Notes: a model not told the origin generated them from the letters alone. 64,000 nt of DNA from Pyrinomonadaceae bacterium (GCA_028284415.1 JANQRU010000007.1:1114682-1178681), one strand, 5' to 3'; positions 53,801 to 63,276 are shown, numbered from the stretch's first letter. Numbers and translations are program-made.

Positions 53801-55125
53801 TCAACTAAAACGGGTTCAAAGGCTTGAATTCCAAGCCTGTGAAGCGTTGGTGCACGGTTTAGAAGAACCGGATGGTCTCGAATTACTTCTTCAAGAATAT
53901 CCCAAACGATTGGTTCTTGGCGTTCAACCATTTCACGTGCCTGCTTGATCGTCGCCGCGTGTAAATCTTTTTCTAGTTTGTTGTAAATAAATGGCTTAAA
54001 TAGTTCGAGAGCCATTTTCTTCGGCAATCCGCATTGATGCAATTTGAGCTCAGGACCAACAACGATAACTGAACGTCCTGAATAGTCAACACGTTTCCCA
54101 AGCAAGTTTTGACGGAAACGACCTTGTTTTCCTTTTAGGGTTCCTGAAAGGGATTTCAAAGGACGATTGTTTGCCCCGCGCAAAACTCTTCCGCGACGTC
54201 CATTATCAAACAAAGCATCTACCGCTTCTTGCAACATACGTTTTTCATTGCGGACAATAACCTCAGGAGCACGAAGTTCCATAAGTTTTTTCAAACGGTT
54301 ATTACGGTTAATAACGCGACGATAAAGGTCGTTTAAATCCGAAGTTGCAAAGCGTCCGCCATCGAGCGGAACAAGCGGACGAAGCTCAGGTGGAATAACC
54401 GGAATGATATCCAAAATCATCCACTCAGGTTTGTTACCTGAACGCAAGAAAGAACTTGCTACTTTCAAACGCTTTGAGAATTTTAATTTCTTTTGCTGCG
54501 AAGTTTCTTCTTTCATTGAAGTTCGCAATTCAGAAACTAGCTCAGGAATATCAATTTGCATTAGAAGCTCTTTAATTGCTTCAGCTCCCATTTTTGCTAC
54601 AAATTGATTTGGATATTCCTGCATTAATTCACGGTATCTTTCATCCGTTAACAAATCTTTTTCTTTTAATTCAGGAACGTCACCCGGATCAATTACAATA
54701 TAAAGCTCGAAATACAAAATCTTTTCGAGATCACGGAGTGTTATGTCCAAAAGATGTCCGATACGTGATGGTAATCCCTTAAAGAACCATACGTGCGAAC
54801 AAGGACTTGCAAGGTCTATGTGTCCGAGCCTTTCACGTCGAACTTTAGATTGTGTAACTTCAACGCCACACTTATCGCAGATAACACCGCGATGTTTCAT
54901 ACGTTTGTATTTTCCGCACAGACATTCCCAGTCAGAAACCGGACCGAAAATCCTTGCACAGAAAAGCCCATCACGTTCGGGCTTAAAAGTCCGATAGTTA
55001 ATCGTTTCGGGTTTGGTTACCTCACCATGTGACCAAGAACGAATTTTTTCGGGCGATGCAAGCGAAATACGGATCGCCTCAAAATTAGGACTTAATTGTG
55101 TTTTTTCGTTTTGAAATCGAAACAT
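50848..55125 (-). CDS. rpoC: RNA polymerase beta' subunit
   Basis: 1425 residues, the normal bacterial size. The N-terminal zinc site is CLCGKYKRMKHRGVICDKCG, the catalytic Mg-binding loop is NADFDGDQM, and the second zinc site is CEARRGICVKCYG. The bridge/trigger region includes AAQSIGEPGTQLTMRTFH. The C-terminus has an extra acidic/Lys tail (KASKSSGNGKEASTDKK...). AGGAGA precedes the ATG, 60 bases after rpoB ends. Confidence 0.98.
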   Translation of the reverse strand: MFRFQNEKTQLSPNFEAIRISLASPEKIRSWSHGEVTKPETINYRTFKPERDGLFCARIFGPVSDWECLCGKYKRMKHRGVICDKCGVEVTQSKVRRERLGHIDLASPCSHVWFFKGLPSRIGHLLDITLRDLEKILYFELYIVIDPGDVPELKEKDLLTDERYRELMQEYPNQFVAKMGAEAIKELLMQIDIPELVSELRTSMKEETSQQKKLKFSKRLKVASSFLRSGNKPEWMILDIIPVIPPELRPLVPLDGGRFATSDLNDLYRRVINRNNRLKKLMELRAPEVIVRNEKRMLQEAVDALFDNGRRGRVLRGANNRPLKSLSGTLKGKQGRFRQNLLGKRVDYSGRSVIVVGPELKLHQCGLPKKMALELFKPFIYNKLEKDLHAATIKQAREMVERQEPIVWDILEEVIRDHPVLLNRAPTLHRLGIQAFEPVLVEGKAIKIHPLVCTAFNADFDGDQMAVHIPLSAEAQIEASLLMLASNNLLSPASGQPITVPSQDIVLGSYYLTLDRDNMVGENKIFGSVEEVLLAVDAKTVDTQARIKLRWKGDLIDLTMEHNPQDVMRARIRRDVNETIDTTVGRVIFNDRLTREGLPFVNGTLKKKGLQSLVNFAHLRIGHDQTVAMLDDLKALGFLYATKAGVSIGIDDMVTPPSKQQIIEDARREVDKLQQQYEDATMTDLERTNKVTAIWSEVTDKVAKEMFRAMDVREKDRNELNPILVMADSGARGSEAQIRQLAGMRGLMAKPSGEIIETPITANFREGLNVLQYFISTHGARKGLADTALKTADSGYLTRRLVDVAQDVIVSEIDCGTLRGIWSEAIIRNGEEVESLRDRIVGCTALDDIIDPVDGNVIVEANVEIDEDLANQVQLSGLQRVKIRSPLTCEARRGICVKCYGRNLAMGRTVEIGEAVGVIAAQSIGEPGTQLTMRTFHVGGTARLEQETKHIAAMEGTVKYIDLNTIVNREKEIINIKRQNAELALIDERGREVARYSIVYGAHIHVKDGQKVKEDAVLATWDPFTFAILSEVPGTIRYQDLVEGKTVEEDIDKVSGQKRLVVKDSDGKNQPRLEIRDGNKVLKTYQMPIRANLLVEDGEAVQAGDIIAKIPRETTKNKDIVGGLPRIVELFEARRPKETAVMSEIDGTVKFGPIAKGKRKIIIESEDGAEHTYDIPRGTHINVQEGDFVKAGEPLMDGPLNPHDILHVLGMEALQEYLVNEIQEVYRLQGVNINDKHIEVIVRQMLRWVKIKDVGDTEFLLEEQVDRFRYEDENRRVREEGGEVASAEPLLLGITKASLSTDSFISAASFQETTRVLTEAAISGRVDYLRGLKENVIMGRLIPAGTGMRYYRNIKVDDDPTIEIKVPEEFDEFGIRGGVDVKKKPADIPLVKASKSSGNGKEASTDKKAVETAVETGKADAASED

Positions 55126-55185
55126 TTATTTCTCCTAAAAAATGCTGAGTTAAGGGAGTTCTTTTCCCTAACTCTCTTTAACAAA

Positions 55186-58100
55186 TTAACCACCAACCAA
55201 TTCTTCAACACCTGCGTCTTTGGCTTCCTCATCAACTTCATCTTCAGTGATGAGTTCGACATCCAAGCAGAGAGATTGCAACTCACGAACAAGAACATTA
55301 AATGACTCGGGAATTCCGGGTCTGAAATCTGCCGCTCCTTTTACAATTGCCTCATAAATTTTTGAACGTCCGGCAACGTCGTCAGACTTACAAGTCAAAA
55401 GTTCTTGTAAAATATGTGCCGCACCATAAGCTTCCAAAGCCCAAACTTCCATCTCACCAAAACGCTGTCCGCCAAATTGTGCTTTACCACCAAGCGGCTG
55501 TTGTGTAATCAGAGAATATGGACCAATCGAACGTGCGTGAATCTTGTCATCAACCAAGTGTGACAATTTAAGCATATATATATATCCAACTGTTACTTTC
55601 TGCTCAAATTGCTCACCTGTTAATCCATCATAGAGTCTTGTTTTACCTGATGGTCCAACTGATGGCGGAAGTCCAAGTTCATCGTAGCGATTATTCGCCT
55701 GCTTGATGAATTGCTTGATCTCTTCTTCGCCTGCACCATCGAAAACAGGTGTTGCAAAGTGTAGCCCGAGAACACGAGCTGCCCATCCCAAGTGGGTTTC
55801 AAGAATTTGCCCAACGTTCATACGAGAAGGCACACCAAGTGGATTGAGAACAATATCAACAGGTGTTCCATCCGGTAGATATGGCATATCTTCTTCAGGT
55901 AAGATACGTGCAATAACGCCTTTGTTACCGTGTCTTCCAGCCATCTTGTCACCGACGGAGAGTTTACGCTTCATTGCCACGAAAACTTTAACCATTTTGA
56001 TGACGCCCGGAGGCAATTCATCACCTTGTTTGATCTTGGCTATTTTCTCTTCGTAAATATCACTCAAGATACTGATCTGACGCTCAGTTCTTTGGATGTA
56101 ATCGTTGATTTCGGATTCAATATCAACTGTTCCGGCTGAAACACTTGCTTTACGCAGAACTTTTACAGGAACATCCTTTAGATTTTCTTTAGTTAAATCT
56201 GTTCCTTTCTTCAGAATGACTTCTTTACCTTCGGTCAGATCTTTGTTTAATTTACGACCTTCAAAAAGCTCATAAATTCTTTCATTTCTCTGCTCGGTCA
56301 AGATACGGATTTCATCTTCGAGGTCACGACGTAAAGCGTCTTCTTCCAATGCCTCAATGTCTAAAGAACGCTCGTCTTTATCTTGTCCTTTGCGGGTAAA
56401 GACCTGAACATCTACAACCGTCCCGTCAATTCCCGGAGGTGCTGTCAAACTCGCGTCTTTCACATCACCTGCTTTTTCACCGAAGATCGCACGGAGAAGT
56501 TTTTCTTCTGCCGTTAATTGTGTTTCACCTTTTGGTGTAACTTTTCCGACCAAGATGGAACCTGGTTTAACGTGTGCACCGATGCGAATGATTCCTGATT
56601 CATCCAAATCACGAAGCATATTCTCCCCGATATTTGGAATATCACGGGTAATTTCTTCAGGACCAAGTTTCGTATCACGAGCCTCAACTTCTAGTTCTTC
56701 AATGTGAATAGAAGTGTAATAGTCTTCTTTGACGAGACGTTCGGAAACAAGAATCGCATCCTCAAAGTTATACCCACGCCAAGGCATAAACGATACGAGA
56801 ACGTTTCTACCAAGTGCGAGTTCACCTTTATCAGTACAAGGTCCGTCAGCAATTACTTGCCCTTTTGTAACTCTCTCGCCTACCTGAACGATTGGACGTT
56901 GGTTGATGCAGGTATTTTGATTTGAACGCTTAAACTTAACAAGCGAATAAATATCTGCTGTAACCTCACGCGAGATCGTTCCGCCAACCTGATGATCGGC
57001 TTTAACAATGATACGTTCGGAATCAACGTAATCAACGATTCCATTACGCTTTGCAACTACAACCGCACCGGAATCTCTCGCTGCAATACGCTCCATTCCA
57101 GTTCCAACATACGGAGCATCCGCACGAAGCAGAGGAACAGATTGACGTTGCATGTTTGAACCCATCAAAGCACGGTTTGCATCATCATTTTCGAGAAAAG
57201 GAATAAGTGAAGCCGCAACCGAAACAAGCTGTTTCGGCGAAACGTCCATATATTGAATTTCATCACGTGAAGCAGTGATAAACTCACCTTTTTCACGAGC
57301 AGCGTTTCTTTCGTTGACAAGATTTCCTTTCTCATTTAATTCGATATTTGCCTGTCCGATGACATATCTGTCTTCATCCCAAGCAGTTAAATAAAACGGA
57401 TATGGCTCAAAATCAGCTTGACGCTGATCCTTCTTGAGTTTTTTGTTTGCCGCTTCTACATCTTCAAGTGGAACGTGTGTTTTCGGTTTAAACTCCGTGT
57501 CTCCACCGTTAATGATCTTCACGTATTCGATTACTCGTCCGTCTTCAACCTTTCTGTATGGTGACTCGATAAATCCAAAGTCGTTGATTCGTGCAAAACT
57601 CGCCAAAGACGAAATTAAACCGATGTTTGGACCTTCAGGCGTTTCGATTGGACAAATACGACCATAGTGAGTCGGGTGTACGTCGCGGACTTCAAAGCCA
57701 GCACGTTCACGTGACAAACCGCCGGGACCAAGTGCCGATAGACGACGCTTGTGCGTAATTTCCGAAAGCGGGTTTGTTTGATCCATAAACTGTGAAAGTT
57801 GTGATGAACCGAAGAACTCACGAACCGCCGCCGTAACAGGCTTCGCATTAACCAAATCACGCGGCATCGTCGTGAACATATCTTGCTGAATGGACATTTT
57901 TTCTTTAATTGCCCTCTCCATACGTTCGAGACCGATGCGGAATTGATTTTCAAGTAATTCCCCAACCGCACGTACGCGACGATTTCCTAAATGGTCAATG
58001 TCATCTTGGAAGAAATTAGCCGAATCTCTCTTCATATGAAGAACATAATTAACAACTTCCAAGAAATCCTTGGCTTCGAGAAGACGCTCATCAATTTTGT

Positions 58101-59634
58101 CCTGCTCAGGTCTGCCCATTTTGATGTTAAATTTCAAGCGACCTACACGGGATAAATCAAAACGTCTGTCATCAAAGAACATACCTTCAAGTAAACGATA
58201 TGCTGTTGGAACAGTCGGAGGGTCACCCGGACGCATTTTTCTGTAAATTTCAAGAAGTGCATCAACGGGTTTTTCTATAGTGTCTTTCACTAAAGTATTA
58301 GAAAGAACAGGACCAATAACATCTTTGTCAGGGAAGAAAATTGAAAAGCTTTCAACTTCTTGCTCAATAATTTCCTGTAATTTTGCAGAAGTTATTTCTT
58401 CATTTGATTCAACAATAACTTCACCTGTTTCTGTGTTTACTATGTCACTTAATGCAAACGCTCCGGCAAATTCTCCTTGTCCTATTTCAACTTCTTTTAC
58501 ACCCGCTTCTCTTAAATCCCGAAGGGCGAGTTTGGAAACTTTTCTACCTGCTTTAACAAAAGTTTTCTTTCCTTCCTTGATTTCGTCATCAGCCCGCATT
58601 CCAGTGAGACTGGTGTCACCTTCTTCTTTGATTTGGAAAAGAAGTCTTCCCTTTTCCACACGAATCTCATCGGTTGTATAAAACTCACCAAGAATATCTG
58701 CGTTTGTGTATTCAGCATTTTTAACAACTTCTTCCAAAATGCTGTCAGAAACGCTCTTCATATCAATTTGTGGTCTAAGCCAAAGCCCCAAAGCACGCAA
58801 GAAAATTGAAGCTAAAATTTTACGTTTACCGAGTCTGGAATGAAGAATGACTTTGTGATCATACTCAAATTCTATCCAAGACCCCCTGTATGGAATTACC
58901 TTAGCTGAAAAAGCTTCTTTATCTTGCTTAAAGAAGACACCCGGGCTTCTATGTAATTGAGAAACGATGACACGCTCGGTTCCATTAATAATGAAAGTAC
59001 CGTTATCTGTCATCAAAGGAATTTCACCAAAAAATACTTCTTCTTCCTTGATGTCTCTGATAGTTGAGACCCCTGTATCAGCATCTTTGTCAAAAACGGT
59101 TAGGCGTATCTTCACCTTTAATGGGACACTAAAAGAAACGCCTCGCTCCTGACATTCTTGCTGATCGTGTTTGTGCTTTAATCCAACTGGCTCACCACAG
59201 TTTGGACATAAGTTCGGACGAACCAAATTAAAAGTGCTACAGTTATTACAGAGAACTTCAGCAGTGCTGAAAGGATCAACTTTTATCTTGGCACCACATT
59301 CTTTACAATTGCTACGTAAATGCTCTAATCCTTCCAAATTACCGCATTTACATTGCCAGTTACCGATTTGGTATTCAACAAATTCAAGAGTCGCTGTTTC
59401 ACGAAAATCTGAAACAGGAAAAATTGATTGAAAAACGGATTGAAGCCCGACAGGCTCACGTTCCTCAGGAATCAAATCCATTTGCAAAAAGCGATTGTAG
59501 GATTCGCGTTGCACTTCGATTAGATTTGGAATGCGAGCAGAAGTTACAATTTTTGAAAAATCTACACGTTCAGGTGCTTGACTTGTTCTAAGTCCCAGCC
59601 CATTTGTATTATCTTGAAGCGGATTGGAAATCAT
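55186..59634 (-). CDS. rpoB: RNA polymerase beta subunit with zinc-ribbon insertion
   Basis: 1482 residues. It has normal landmarks (NGTERVIVSQLHRSPGVFF, then MTYAA-like region replaced by SFSVPLKVKIRL, GNKGVI and GGKAQFGGQRFGEMEVWALE). Between residues about 94 and 148, just before the conserved QECQERG strand, an insertion carries three Cys clusters: C95xC97 with C110xxC113, C129xxC132, and C143xxC146. That gives two likely zinc ribbons. The start (ATG at 59634) has no Shine-Dalgarno. Downstream of rplL by 339 bases with hairpins. Confidence 0.97.
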   Translation of the reverse strand: MISNPLQDNTNGLGLRTSQAPERVDFSKIVTSARIPNLIEVQRESYNRFLQMDLIPEEREPVGLQSVFQSIFPVSDFRETATLEFVEYQIGNWQCKCGNLEGLEHLRSNCKECGAKIKVDPFSTAEVLCNNCSTFNLVRPNLCPNCGEPVGLKHKHDQQECQERGVSFSVPLKVKIRLTVFDKDADTGVSTIRDIKEEEVFFGEIPLMTDNGTFIINGTERVIVSQLHRSPGVFFKQDKEAFSAKVIPYRGSWIEFEYDHKVILHSRLGKRKILASIFLRALGLWLRPQIDMKSVSDSILEEVVKNAEYTNADILGEFYTTDEIRVEKGRLLFQIKEEGDTSLTGMRADDEIKEGKKTFVKAGRKVSKLALRDLREAGVKEVEIGQGEFAGAFALSDIVNTETGEVIVESNEEITSAKLQEIIEQEVESFSIFFPDKDVIGPVLSNTLVKDTIEKPVDALLEIYRKMRPGDPPTVPTAYRLLEGMFFDDRRFDLSRVGRLKFNIKMGRPEQDKIDERLLEAKDFLEVVNYVLHMKRDSANFFQDDIDHLGNRRVRAVGELLENQFRIGLERMERAIKEKMSIQQDMFTTMPRDLVNAKPVTAAVREFFGSSQLSQFMDQTNPLSEITHKRRLSALGPGGLSRERAGFEVRDVHPTHYGRICPIETPEGPNIGLISSLASFARINDFGFIESPYRKVEDGRVIEYVKIINGGDTEFKPKTHVPLEDVEAANKKLKKDQRQADFEPYPFYLTAWDEDRYVIGQANIELNEKGNLVNERNAAREKGEFITASRDEIQYMDVSPKQLVSVAASLIPFLENDDANRALMGSNMQRQSVPLLRADAPYVGTGMERIAARDSGAVVVAKRNGIVDYVDSERIIVKADHQVGGTISREVTADIYSLVKFKRSNQNTCINQRPIVQVGERVTKGQVIADGPCTDKGELALGRNVLVSFMPWRGYNFEDAILVSERLVKEDYYTSIHIEELEVEARDTKLGPEEITRDIPNIGENMLRDLDESGIIRIGAHVKPGSILVGKVTPKGETQLTAEEKLLRAIFGEKAGDVKDASLTAPPGIDGTVVDVQVFTRKGQDKDERSLDIEALEEDALRRDLEDEIRILTEQRNERIYELFEGRKLNKDLTEGKEVILKKGTDLTKENLKDVPVKVLRKASVSAGTVDIESEINDYIQRTERQISILSDIYEEKIAKIKQGDELPPGVIKMVKVFVAMKRKLSVGDKMAGRHGNKGVIARILPEEDMPYLPDGTPVDIVLNPLGVPSRMNVGQILETHLGWAARVLGLHFATPVFDGAGEEEIKQFIKQANNRYDELGLPPSVGPSGKTRLYDGLTGEQFEQKVTVGYIYMLKLSHLVDDKIHARSIGPYSLITQQPLGGKAQFGGQRFGEMEVWALEAYGAAHILQELLTCKSDDVAGRSKIYEAIVKGAADFRPGIPESFNVLVRELQSLCLDVELITEDEVDEEAKDAGVEELVGG

Positions 59635-59973
59635 AATTTTTTAATATGTAATAAGGTCAGAATTTTTTTGTTGATTTAATCCTTTTGAATTGATAGGATG
59701 TCTTCAACAAATTATAAAATTACAGTCTTTTTTAAAGACGGCAAATGCGGTCAAGGGTATAGTATGCCCCGACCGCTTTTTGTTAGCAGTTCGCTCTTCT
59801 AAATAAAATTTTCGAGAGTGTCATTAAGGACAATTACTCTCCAATTCAGCGTAAAAAAACTTTACTTTTGCCCAAAACCCGACAATAACTTCGAGTTAAC
59901 TAAATTTCGTAAATACGGCAAGCGTGAAAGTTTTCACAACTTTTTTCGCTTACCGTATAGTCTAACAACTAAA
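59635..59973 (-). other. 339-base rplL-rpoB intergenic region with hairpins
   Basis: On the minus strand, a strong stem at 59913-59958 (11 pairs including a wobble, plus an inner AAAGUU/AACUUU) follows the rplL stop. A second GC-rich stem lies at 59747-59776, and a small GTCTTT/AAAGAC stem at 59725-59739. Comparable positions in E. coli hold a partial terminator and RNase III site. No ORF. Confidence 0.6.
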
Positions 59974-60357
59974 CTACTTGAGTTCAACCGTAGCTCCAGC
60001 TTCTTCGAGTTTAGCTTTAATTTCTTCGGCTTCCTCTTTAGAAGCACCTTCTTTGATTACTTTCGGTGCTGAATCAACCAATTCTTTGGCTTCTTTCAAA
60101 CCAAGACCGGAAACGATTCCGCGTACAGCTTTAATAACATTGATTTTGCTTCCGCCAGGAGATGTCAATTCTACATCAAATGAATCTTTCTCTTCTGCCG
60201 CTGCTGCTCCACCACCGTCTGTAGCTGCTACAGGTGCTGCTGCAACTGCTGCCGCCGCTGCTGAAACACCAAATGATTCTTCAATATCTTTAACCAAGTT
60301 TGCTACTTCCATAAGAGGCATTTCTTTTAAAGCCTCAACAATTTTTTCTCTATCCAT
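59974..60357 (-). CDS. rplL: 50S ribosomal protein L7/L12
   Basis: 127 residues. An N-terminal dimerisation domain (MDREKIVEALKEMPLMEVAN) is joined by an Ala-rich hinge (AAAAAVAAAPVAATDGGGAA) to the C-terminal factor-binding domain (KINVIKAVRGIVSGLGLKEA). It recruits elongation factors to the ribosome stalk. GGAGG precedes the ATG. Confidence 0.97.
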   Translation of the reverse strand: MDREKIVEALKEMPLMEVANLVKDIEESFGVSAAAAAVAAAPVAATDGGGAAAAEEKDSFDVELTSPGGSKINVIKAVRGIVSGLGLKEAKELVDSAPKVIKEGASKEEAEEIKAKLEEAGATVELK

Positions 60358-60600
60358 TTTTAATAATTTCCTCCAAAAGGGTTCTTAGTTTATTTGTTTA
60401 GTTTGTCAGCCGATAGAACCCAACGGAATGCTGATTTATTTTTGCATCGGAATAAATCTCGCATCCGAGCCGCTTAAGCGACCTGACTTATCACTTCGCC
60501 CGTTTTACCTTGAGTACGGCTTTATTAGAAAAACTTTTTTTCAATTAATCGTTCAGAAGTTTTTTTTCTTAAAACCTCATAAACCTAAAATCTTAAAATA

Positions 60601-61356
60601 TTACTCTTCAGAATCATCTGTTTTTTCTTCAGCAGATTCTTCATTTTTCTGCTCATTAGATTTTTCTTCAGAGGTTCCTTCTTTTTTCTCTTCTGTTTCT
60701 GTTGCTTCTTCTTTTGTTTCAACACTTTCATCAGAAGTTTTTTCTTCTGCTTTTGCTTCTTCGTTTGAAGATTCGTCTTTAGCCTCAGTTTTCTCTTCCT
60801 TTGGTTCATCAGCCTTTGCTGTTTCACCCGGAAGATTATCCGTTCTTTCGCTAGCTTGTTTGACTACAATAGCCAAATCTCGCGGAATAGCATTAAGAAC
60901 TGTTGCAAGACGTTGAGCAGGTGCATTAAGTAAGAACAGCAGTTTACCAATAAGCTCTTCTTTAGACGGTAAGCTAGCAATTGTTTCAACTTCACTGAAA
61001 TCTATAACCCTACCATCAACAACACCTGTCTTGAACTCAAATACATCTTTATTTTCTTTGACGTATTTAGAGATAACCTTCGACATATCAACTGGCTCAT
61101 CATTTGTTGTAGCAATTGACGTTACGCCTTTGAAATGCTCTTTTGCTTCTTCAAATGGCGTTCCTTCAACCGCGAGACGTGCCAATGTGTTTTTAACTAC
61201 TCTGTATGTTGCCCCTGTTTGACGCAGTTCATTACGAAATTCTTGATCTTTTGCAACGGTTAGCTTGTTGAAACTTAAAACCATAGCCGAACTTGAATTC
61301 TGCAACTGCTCAGTGAGGACTTTTAAATCTTCTTGTTTTCTTGCTTTTGATTTCAT
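60601..61356 (-). CDS. rplJ: 50S ribosomal protein L10 with long acidic C-terminal extension
   Basis: 251 residues, against about 165-180 usual. The L10 core (about 1-175) is normal: SFNKLTVAKDQEFRNELRQT, then FLLNAPAQRLATVLNAIPRD. A 76-residue tail follows that is almost all Glu, Lys, Ser and Thr (ADEPKEEKTEAKDESS onward). The core anchors L7/L12 dimers through its C-terminal helix; the extension lies beyond that helix. The rplL gene starts 243 bases after it ends, an unusually long gap with a few weak stems. Confidence 0.95.
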   Translation of the reverse strand: MKSKARKQEDLKVLTEQLQNSSSAMVLSFNKLTVAKDQEFRNELRQTGATYRVVKNTLARLAVEGTPFEEAKEHFKGVTSIATTNDEPVDMSKVISKYVKENKDVFEFKTGVVDGRVIDFSEVETIASLPSKEELIGKLLFLLNAPAQRLATVLNAIPRDLAIVVKQASERTDNLPGETAKADEPKEEKTEAKDESSNEEAKAEEKTSDESVETKEEATETEEKKEGTSEEKSNEQKNEESAEEKTDDSEE

Positions 61357-61379
61357 CTTTTTACTTACTCCTCACTTTT

Positions 61380-62072
61380 TTACGATAAACTCATTTCATC
61401 AAGTAAAATTCCCGGACTCATCGTTGAGGCAAGATTTACTTTCTTAACATAACGACCTTTTGCAGTTGCAGGCTTTGCCTTCATAACCGCGTTGATTAAG
61501 GCTCTTGTGTTTTCTTCAATTTTATCCTCGTCAAAAGAAACTTTGCCAACACCACAGTGAATAACTCCCGTTTTATCAACGCGGTACTCAACTTTACCTG
61601 CTTTTGTTTCCTCAACAGCTTTAGCAACATCCATTGTTACCGTGCCCGTCTTTGGATTTGGCATAAGCCCTCTTGGTCCTAAAATCCTACCTATTGGACC
61701 AATTTTCGACATCATATCCGGTGTTGCGATCAATGCATCAAAATCAAGCCATCCGCCTTTGATTTTATCTATAATGTCATCTGTACCAACAAAATCTGCA
61801 CCAGCATCTTCAGCTTCTTTGGCTTTGTCACCCTGTGCTACTACTACTACTGTTTTTTGTTTCCCTAAACCGTTTGGTAGAACAATTGTTCCACGAACCA
61901 ACTGATCGGCTTTTCTAGGATCAACTCCAAGCCACATCGTAAGTTCAACAGTTTCATCAAAATTAGCAAAAGCAATTTCTTTTAATAAAGCAACTGCATC
62001 TGCCAATGCATATCGTTTTTCAGGTTCGACCTTTTCAGCCGCCGCACGATATTTTTTTCCTCTTTTAGCCAT
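61380..62072 (-). CDS. rplA: 50S ribosomal protein L1
   Basis: 230 residues from the ATG at 62072, which follows GGAGG; four codons upstream an ATG is in frame but lacks a site. Family motifs: RGKKYRAAAEKV at the start, GRILGPRGLMPNPKTGTV and KAGKVEYRVDKTGVIHCGVG. It sits on the L1 stalk and regulates its own mRNA in many bacteria. It lies 55 bases before rplK's stop and 24 before rplJ. Confidence 0.97.
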   Translation of the reverse strand: MAKRGKKYRAAAEKVEPEKRYALADAVALLKEIAFANFDETVELTMWLGVDPRKADQLVRGTIVLPNGLGKQKTVVVVAQGDKAKEAEDAGADFVGTDDIIDKIKGGWLDFDALIATPDMMSKIGPIGRILGPRGLMPNPKTGTVTMDVAKAVEETKAGKVEYRVDKTGVIHCGVGKVSFDEDKIEENTRALINAVMKAKPATAKGRYVKKVNLASTMSPGILLDEMSLS

Positions 62073-62139
62073 TTTTACCTCCAAGGTTCAAACGAAGCTT
62101 TTTTAATTTCACTTCTCCCTTTGTAAGTTTTATTAAGAT

Positions 62140-62568
62140 TTATCCTTCAACAATAAGCCCCATACTCTTAGCCGAGCCTTCAATAGTTCGCATAGCAGAT
62201 TCGATATTTGTTGTATTCAAATCAGGCATTTTTAATTCAGCGATTTCTCTGATCTTGTCACGAGAAATTGTTCCAACTTTTTCCCTGTTGGGTTCACCTG
62301 AGCCTTTTGGAATGCCTGCTGCTTTACGAAGCAAATCACCTGCCGGCGGAGTTTTGGTTTCAAATGTAAATGAACGGTCTGCATAAACTGTGATAACGAC
62401 CGGAACTTTTAGATCAGGGTCACCATCTTGAGTTTTTGCATTAAACGCTTTACAAAATTCCATTATATTCACACCGTGTTGACCGAGTGCCGGACCAATT
62501 GGCGGAGCAGGACTGGCTTTACCAGCCGGAATTTGCAATTTTATATATCCTTCAATTTTTTTTGCCAT
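62140..62568 (-). CDS. rplK: 50S ribosomal protein L11
   Basis: 142 residues. It begins KIEGYIKLQIPAGKASPAPP (GPALGQHGVNIMEFC follows), the thiostrepton-region signature, and ends MRTIEGSAKSMGLIV. It forms the base of the L7/L12 stalk and contacts elongation factors. Confidence 0.98.
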   Translation of the reverse strand: MAKKIEGYIKLQIPAGKASPAPPIGPALGQHGVNIMEFCKAFNAKTQDGDPDLKVPVVITVYADRSFTFETKTPPAGDLLRKAAGIPKGSGEPNREKVGTISRDKIREIAELKMPDLNTTNIESAMRTIEGSAKSMGLIVEG

Positions 62569-62695
62569 ATTTCGATTTACGATTTTGAGTTCGTATAAAC
62601 TTTCACAAACTCAAAAATGTCCTCACCTATGTTTAATTGTTAGTTGCAAATAGCTAATTACCCAGAACAAGCAATTAACCATTAGCAATCAACAA

Positions 62696-63256
62696 TTATT
62701 CTTCTTCAGCAAACGTAACTTTTTCTACGTCTAAGAAATTGAGTTCGACTGGAGTTGAGCGTCCAAAAATTGTAACCGTAACTTTCAGTGTTGTCTTCTC
62801 TTCGTTTACTTCCTCTACTTTCCCTGTGAAGCTTGCAAATGGTCCAGATTTTATTCTTACTACCTCGCCGACTCTGTATGTAAATTTCGGCTTTGGTTTT
62901 TCCATTGCAACTTCTACATTATGAACAATTTGATCAACTTCTTCTTGTGTCAGAGGCGTCGGATTTTTTCCCCCTAAAAATCCTGTAACTTTTGGAGTTG
63001 ATTTAATTACATGAAATACATTGTCAGGTATTCTTCCTTGATCCGTACATTCGATTTCTACCAAAACGTATCCGGGATAGAACATACGCGTAGATTCAAC
63101 TCGCTTGTTGCCACGCATTTCAACTACAGTTTCTTTCGGCAGTAAAACTTCCGTGATTAATTCGCTTAACTCCATATCACGAATGCGAGCATTTAGACTC
63201 TCGACCACCTTATTTTCGTGTCCCGAATATGTATGTATAAAGTACCATTGCCTCAT
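62696..63256 (-). CDS. nusG: Transcription termination/antitermination protein NusG
   Basis: 186 residues. The N-terminal NGN domain starts WYFIHTYSGHENKVVESL and the C-terminal KOW domain shows GEVVRIKSGPFASFTGKVEE. It binds RNA polymerase and links it to Rho or the ribosome. It precedes rplK, as usual. Confidence 0.97.
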   Translation of the reverse strand: MRQWYFIHTYSGHENKVVESLNARIRDMELSELITEVLLPKETVVEMRGNKRVESTRMFYPGYVLVEIECTDQGRIPDNVFHVIKSTPKVTGFLGGKNPTPLTQEEVDQIVHNVEVAMEKPKPKFTYRVGEVVRIKSGPFASFTGKVEEVNEEKTTLKVTVTIFGRSTPVELNFLDVEKVTFAEEE

Positions 63257-63276
63257 AATTAAAAGTTCCTTTAGAT

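Noticed and set aside
60428..60916. A Ser/Phe-rich open frame on the plus strand over rplJ
   Set aside because: It is the antisense image of the Glu/Lys tail of L10 and has no initiation signals.
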